Shown here one piece after another: positions 58,718 through 64,000 of a DNA stretch of 64,000 bases. The stretch is from NCBI GenBank assembly GCA_027625915.1, contig JANTQA010000015.1, forward strand, positions 3,625,001 through 3,689,000. Reading direction: 5' to 3'. Each line of letters begins with the position of its first letter. The stretch's first letter is position 1. The translations under genes were made by a program, and so were the position numbers. A model generated the notes under the pieces. The model had not been told where the DNA came from. It saw only the letters and a program-made list of their open reading frames with translations, and made no database searches. The DNA comes from Anaeramoeba flamelloides. Its lineage: Eukaryota; Metamonada; Anaeramoebidae.

Positions 58718-59123
58718 GGAAATAGGAAATAAAATAAAAAAATTAGAAAATTAAAATTTATTTTTTGATTTTTCTAATAAAATAATTTAGAATTCTAATT
58801 AGAATTTTAATAGAAAATTTATATGAAATCGATATTTATTATCTATTATATAATTAGAACTTTACCATTAAAAGAAATCAAATAAAAGAATAAAAAATAG
58901 TAATAAAAAAAGATAACTAATAAATTAATAAATATAATAATTTTTAGGAGTTTTTAAATTCATAGAGAATATATTATAAAATGAAAAATAAATTGTTTTT
59001 TAACGTAAATAGATAACTAATAAAGTTATATTGAATTTAATTAAAATTGATGAAGGCCAATCAATGATATGTATTCCAATGTACTTTTGTGTAAATAATT
59101 TTACAAATTAAATATAAAAAAGG

Positions 59124-59156
<33 letters not shown>

Positions 59157-59326
59157 GGAATGTATTAGATAAAATAAAAATAATTTATTAATAAGTAAAT
59201 AGAAGAATAATATTGATTAAAAATATTGATACACAAATTATTGTATAAATAGATAAAAATTTAAATATGATAAAAAATTACCGGGAATTAATCTTAAAAT
59301 TTCATTAAAATATTTATGTAACCCAT
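57901..59326. other. AT-rich stretch, no gene seen
   Basis: No gene called. It contains (TA)n at 58686-58715 and (CA)n(TA)n at 59123-59157. A short minus-strand open piece near 57900-57993 (NISLNRAPKELGTTKIEI) looks weakly coding and is unexplained. Confidence 0.4.
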
Positions 59327-62300
59327 TCAAATATTTGTTTCATCCATCCCATAATCTAAAAATCTTGGGAGATGTGAAATAAAATGTTTGTTTAAAAGAT
59401 AATCATTATGACAATTTTCAAAAAAAATTGTGAGAGGAATTAAATTTACCAATCTTTGAAAATTAGTTTTAATTAAAATTATTTCATGATTTAATGTAAA
59501 AATTTTAGATTTTTGAATAATGTTTTGTGCTAGAATATGAAATACTTCTTTATTATTTTCAGAATCTTCATTTTCAGTGTTGTAAGTTCTTTTTATAATT
59601 TTTTCAATATGATAAAACTTATTATCAAAAGTTTGAACAAAACAATTCTCTTTAAATATATGTTTATTCACTACGATTGAAGTTTGTGATATTAAATCTT
59701 GAGTTTCATAATCTTCTAAATTTAAAATACGTTTAAGAAAATTTAATAAATCGGGGGCAATCCTTTTTATGTATTTCCGATTTTTTGATATCGTTGCCAA
59801 TTTCTAGCAAACTAATATCATAAATTTTCCTTAATAATTCATTTTCAATTAAATTAATTAAGAGTTTTATACCATTTAATTTTAATTTCCTGGTTTTTAA
59901 TTTAAAATTTTGATGAAAGCGTTCAAGAGCTAAATAAAAAGTGAACATTGAACCGTTCTTTCTGATACATTTTGATAAGTGTCTCAGATAATGAATATTA
60001 GTTTTTTCTTTTTAAGTTATAAAAATTCGATTTTTTTTTTTTTATTAGTTTCATCTTCAATAAAATTATGACTTGAGCCTGGCAAATCTTTAAAATTACA
60101 TAATTTTAAATGGATAAAACGGAAATCATTACACTTTTTTTCAAGTAAATCATCATCATTTTTATTTCTTGAAGGTAAAAAAGAGATTGGATATCAAACT
60201 ATTAAACAAATCAATCCAATCTAAAATTACTTTTAACTTATTATTAATTGGAACTTGGTCGAAATATTCTGTCTTCCAATTAGAAAAATCATTTAAAAAG
60301 AGTAAGATGATTTTTTTCTCGAAATATATCTAAAATTAATTGGTCTCTTTTATTCTTGAAAAGCTTTTTATATCTTTTTTCATTTTCATCTTTGATTTCC
60401 TTTTGAGTTAGATTTCTTTTATCTGTTTGTTTATCTAACTCAATTTGAATCTTTTCAATTTCAAACTCTTGGATTTTAGATTCAAAATATCCATATTCAG
60501 TTAATTCAATCGCAATATTAAGTATCATTGAAAGGTCCAAAACCTCGATTGCGTTTAGTTTATTACCAAGCGGGTCTAAAGGAACATTAACCCATGGATA
60601 CAACTTAATTAAAATATCAAGATTCCCTGATAAAGATTCAATATAAGTTTTACCTAATAATGTTTTTACAATTAATAGTCCATCTTTAAAAAGTCCCTCA
60701 AGTAATAAATGGACCCAGCAAATCGTAAAATGATAAAAACTATAACTTTTAAAATTGAATAAATGCAACCAGGGATTTCCTCTTTGTAAGAGAACTCCAT
60801 GTTTTTTCGATATCTTTTCTTTAATTATTCTGTATTGTTCAGGTTCTGGTTGTATATCCAATAAAACTAAAAATTTCTGAAGCTCTTTTAAAAAATCGTC
60901 ATTACGCTTTTGAGAAAAAATATCAATACCTTCAGAATATAAATTTATACAGACTTCAGTGTTTAAAGTTAGATTATCTTGAGTCTCACTTTCACTTTCA
61001 TTATTAATATTTTGTGAATCTTCACTAGTAATAGATTCTTCATCATTCACAATTTCGATTGATATTCTTTCTTGAATAATTTCTAATTGTTTTTTATCTC
61101 CATTTAATCTTTTTTTTTTATTTTCTTGAATGATTAAGGTCGAATCTATCATTTCATTCTCTAAATTATTTTGATTTGAGTTCCTTTTTCTAGTTGTAGG
61201 AATTACAAAGTCATCGTTATCAGAATTAACTCGCGTGATATCAAAGTTTTTATCTTTAAAAATTATATTCTTGCCCAAATTAAACCCTTCATTATGTTTG
61301 GACAGACAACAATGTCTACAAACTTCAATAGAGGAATGACTTAATTTACCAGAGGCGGGCTGTTGTTCTACTGTATCTCCAGCAATAGAACATAATCTAA
61401 TAAAAACTTTCTTTCCAAATAATTCTTTCGTTCGTTGTAAGTGTAATAATTCACTGATAAATGGTAATCGTGTTTTTAAATCATAAATGGGCACTTCTTT
61501 GGGAAGATTCATTAAAAGAAAAATGGAATGATTTTTGAGACGAGCACCAACATTAAAGTTTTCGATAAACATATAAACACCTTTTAAATTATCACGCATC
61601 GAACTTTTATGAGAATGTGCATCGATAAAAAGACTGATAAAAAAAACATAATCATAGTGATTATCTTCAGGGTTGAGATTAAATTTTTTTAAACTTTTTT
61701 TGTATGATAAAATTCCATTGGTTTGAAATTATCACAATTAACATCACTATTTGTCTTTTTGAAAACCAATTTTTAATAAATATTCTTTTAACTTGGATTG
61801 TATAATCAAATCGAGCCAAGTAGTTATTGTAATATAGGGAACTTCTAATACTTTTTCGATAATTTTATTACTTTTTTTGGATTTCAAATCCCAACGCAAT
61901 TTAATTGTAGATATTCTCTCATTAGTTTGTTTTTTATTTTGGGTATTATTGTTATAATAATTATAAATATTATCATAACCAATTTCTTTAAGCATACGCT
62001 TTCTTATAACACGTGGTGTACATAATAATTTTTCTTCAGGGTGATAGTGTTGAAGAATTTTCATTAAATCTTTAAAATGGACACTCGGGGTATTAGATTT
62101 AAGTTTCCATTCAAATAAATCTTTTTTGTAAATTTTTACTTTTTAGAAAGTTCTCATATAATAACCTTGGCTGTTCAGAATAATTTGTATTGGGTGTCTC
62201 ATTATTGATATTATTCCAGTTTGGGTCAAAAACATTATAAATAGATAAATCTACCTTAAAATCGCAAATATTATCCTTACAAAATTGTATTTGTGTTTTA

Positions 62301-63202
62301 ATATCCTCTATACTTAGAGGAATTTGAATGTGTTTTATTGCGTTTTTTTTTTGGAAATATTTGAGGAATATTTTGTTGAATGATTTGTTTTTTGGTAGTC
62401 GAGTTTGTAGTATTCGTGTTTGATAAATCTTCATAATAATCCGAATCCTCATCATAATCGGAAAAAACTTCACAATCTAAATCTTGTGATATTTGTTTCC
62501 AATAAAGTAAATTAGAATGATTAATCCGATTTCTTTTATATTTGTTCTGCATTTTTTGAGTTTTAATACTTTTTTGGAACAATTTGATAAGGAAATTCTT
62601 CCATTTCCGATTCAGAATTTGACGAAATATCTTCAATATTATCATCAATGGGCAACCCAGATTCACTAAAGTCGGTTTCGAAACCACCAATACCAAAAAG
62701 AGTTGTCATTTTCAAAATTTGTGGGGGGTTCATCAGAAGGTGTACCCATTTGATTAAAATCATGATTCATTTGTAAAGATTCATTTTTTTCAGAAGTGTA
62801 ATCCTTTTTACGGTATTTATTCTGAAGAAGGACTGAATGTTTCTTACAAATTAATGGAGATGTTAACTTAATTCTCATTTCCATGCATTTTTTATTTAAA
62901 TTATTCCCAACAAAATCACAAATTGTAAATGTTTTATTACATTTTTGTGTTTTACCCTTGATTCTTATACCGTTAAAACCACATTTACAATCTAATATTT
63001 TTTTTTCACATTCCTCATGAATAAGAAAACGGGATATATCTTTTTTACGGGCACTCCTTTTCAAAAAATGTTTCAAATAGCCATAATTACTTCTTTTATG
63101 TAGTTGTACTTTTTTTTTCAATTTAACAACTAAATTTTTTAAATTATCAGATTTTAAATCAAAACAATCTTTTAAACAGCAAAATTGAGAACGAGTTTTC
63201 AT
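59327..63202 (-). pseudogene. Large DNA-transposon transposase, CACTA/Plavaka/KDZ-like
   Basis: About 1,200 codons in several frames on one strand. The N-terminus (63202-62670) is Cys-rich (CCLKDC, CKCGFNG, CNKTFTICDF) and probably binds zinc. An acidic linker follows (62670-62450: EDISSNSESEMEEFPYQIV; DYDEDSDYYEDLS). Then come TPRVIRKRMLKEIGYDNIYN (about 62010); a catalytic-core-like part DAHSHKSSMRDNLKGVYMFI with IFLLMNLPKEVP (61620-61480); a zinc knuckle in AGDTVEQQPASGKLSHSS followed by CRHC (61360-61300); and, after an acidic insert, NIHYLRHLSKCIRKNGSMF with ALERFH (about 59990-59910). The GDT..CRHC and HYLxHL..RFE order is that of CMC/Plavaka/KDZ-type transposases. Frame changes, mostly in A/T runs, occur at about five or more places. 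Exact superfamily uncertain. Confidence 0.6.
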
Positions 63203-63974
63203 AATTTATTATTATACTATTAAAATTAAAAAAAGTTGTTTAAAATAATATTATAATAATGGTTAGAGAAATGGTTAATACATGGGAATGAAAAAAAAAA
63301 AAAAAAAAAAACATAAAAAAAATTATACAATCTAAATAGATAAAATAAATACTTGTAAATAAATTTTAAATATTTTCTCTTCTTTTTTTAAATATTTGTA
63401 TGATAGGATTTTTTCTTAAAATAAACACTTAATATCATAGGACCGTACTTGGGCTCAGTTGATTAAAGTATAAAAAAAAAAACAGTAAATTCTTTTTCCT
63501 CGGCAGACAAGCGCCTTTTTAAAATAAAATTTAATAGGCAGAGTATACACTTTCTAGGGGGGTTAAATTCACCATCACAGTTCGACTGACATAAAATACG
63601 GTCTTTTTGGAAGGTTTCTGCACCTACATTACTATATACAGGGTTGAATCAAAACTACTTCTAAAGTACCTCCATAAAAAGATAGTTTTTACAAAAAAAA
63701 TGATTCAATTAAAGATTTTAGAGGAAATATAACTGTATATTAGATGTTCTGGTTTTCACCTTGCCATTAAGTTTAAGACGGGCTGCAAAACAGCAGGAAT
63801 ATGTTACTTTAAAGAATATTTAAAATAATTGGAAATTTTTAAAATATTTTACTCATATTTAGATATTTAAATATTTTGATAGTTAAATATTTAAATTTTT
63901 AAATATTAGTCAATTCAAAAAAAATTATATTTTACAGTAAAATCTGTGGAATCGAAAAAAATAAAAAGAAAATT
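63203..63974. other. Flank of the large transposase, possible element end
   Basis: About 63420-63800 is less AT-rich than its surroundings (ACCGTACTTGGGCTCAGTTG, CTTTCTAGGGGGGTTAAATT). It may hold the promoter-side terminal region of the transposon. I could not find a matching inverted end downstream of 59327, so the element borders are not defined. Confidence 0.35.
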
Positions 63975-64000
63975 CAGTCAGTTTCACTTTTAAGGCACAA
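63975..64000. mobile_element. MITE-A left end, cut by the window edge
   Basis: CAGTCAGTTTCACTTTTAAG followed by GCACAA at the very end. Preceded by TT rather than TA. Confidence 0.75.

Overview
This window comes from a very AT-rich nuclear genome of a single-celled eukaryote. The evidence is host genes for eukaryote-only proteins (dynamin, SMC5, BTB proteins), spliceosomal GT-AG introns, standard stop codons, long homopolymer runs and many small DNA-transposon relatives. A CAP-C-like beta-helix fused to BTB domains, next to a 7TM protein and a PH-bearing dynamin, suggests an amoeboid protist. Anaeramoeba-like metamonads are my best guess, but the sequence alone does not prove this. Intron size varies widely, from about 33 bp to about 7.3 kb. 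Most of the window is intron or intergenic DNA filled with short mobile elements.

Layout. 1.2-9.6 kb (+): a two-exon gene for a CAP-C/CARP-like domain followed by two BTB domains, split by a 7.26-kb intron that holds nested MITEs, a near-perfect foldback and a long hairpin. 9.6-18.9 kb: no convincing gene, but diverged direct and inverted repeats, a piggyBac-like MITE and one orphan exon-like stretch. 18.9-25.0 kb (-): a classical dynamin (GTPase, stalk, PH, GED) in two exons; its 3.65-kb intron carries, on the opposite strand, two decayed tandem copies of a small signal-peptide gene. A Lys/Gln-rich ORF lies directly upstream and may be the dynamin N-terminus. 27.5-28.6 kb (+): a 7TM protein. 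31.0-40.6 kb (-): SMC5 in four exons, with introns holding MITEs, a foldback and a (TG)n tract. 41.1-41.4 kb (+): a short coding-like frame with an in-frame stop. 41.7-42.3 kb (-): methionine-R-sulfoxide reductase B with a tiny first exon.

43-57.6 kb is a mobile-element zone dominated by one family, here called MITE-A. It is about 195 bp, palindromic, has CAGTCAG termini and a TA target duplication; 22 copies or parts lie in the window. A pogo/CENP-B-type transposase gene at 56.1-57.6 kb is cut up by several of them. Other families are MITE-B and MITE-C (TTAA target, piggyBac-like), MITE-D (TTA target, perfect 42-bp TIRs) and smaller foldbacks. 59.3-63.2 kb (-) holds a decayed large transposase gene of a CACTA/Plavaka/KDZ-like type.

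The host genes do not form a pathway. They are ordinary housekeeping genes (membrane scission, SMC5/6 genome maintenance, oxidised-protein repair). The most unusual signal is the TA-bounded MITE-A family, whose ends also fit the Paramecium IES end consensus and which sits densely inside a coding frame.
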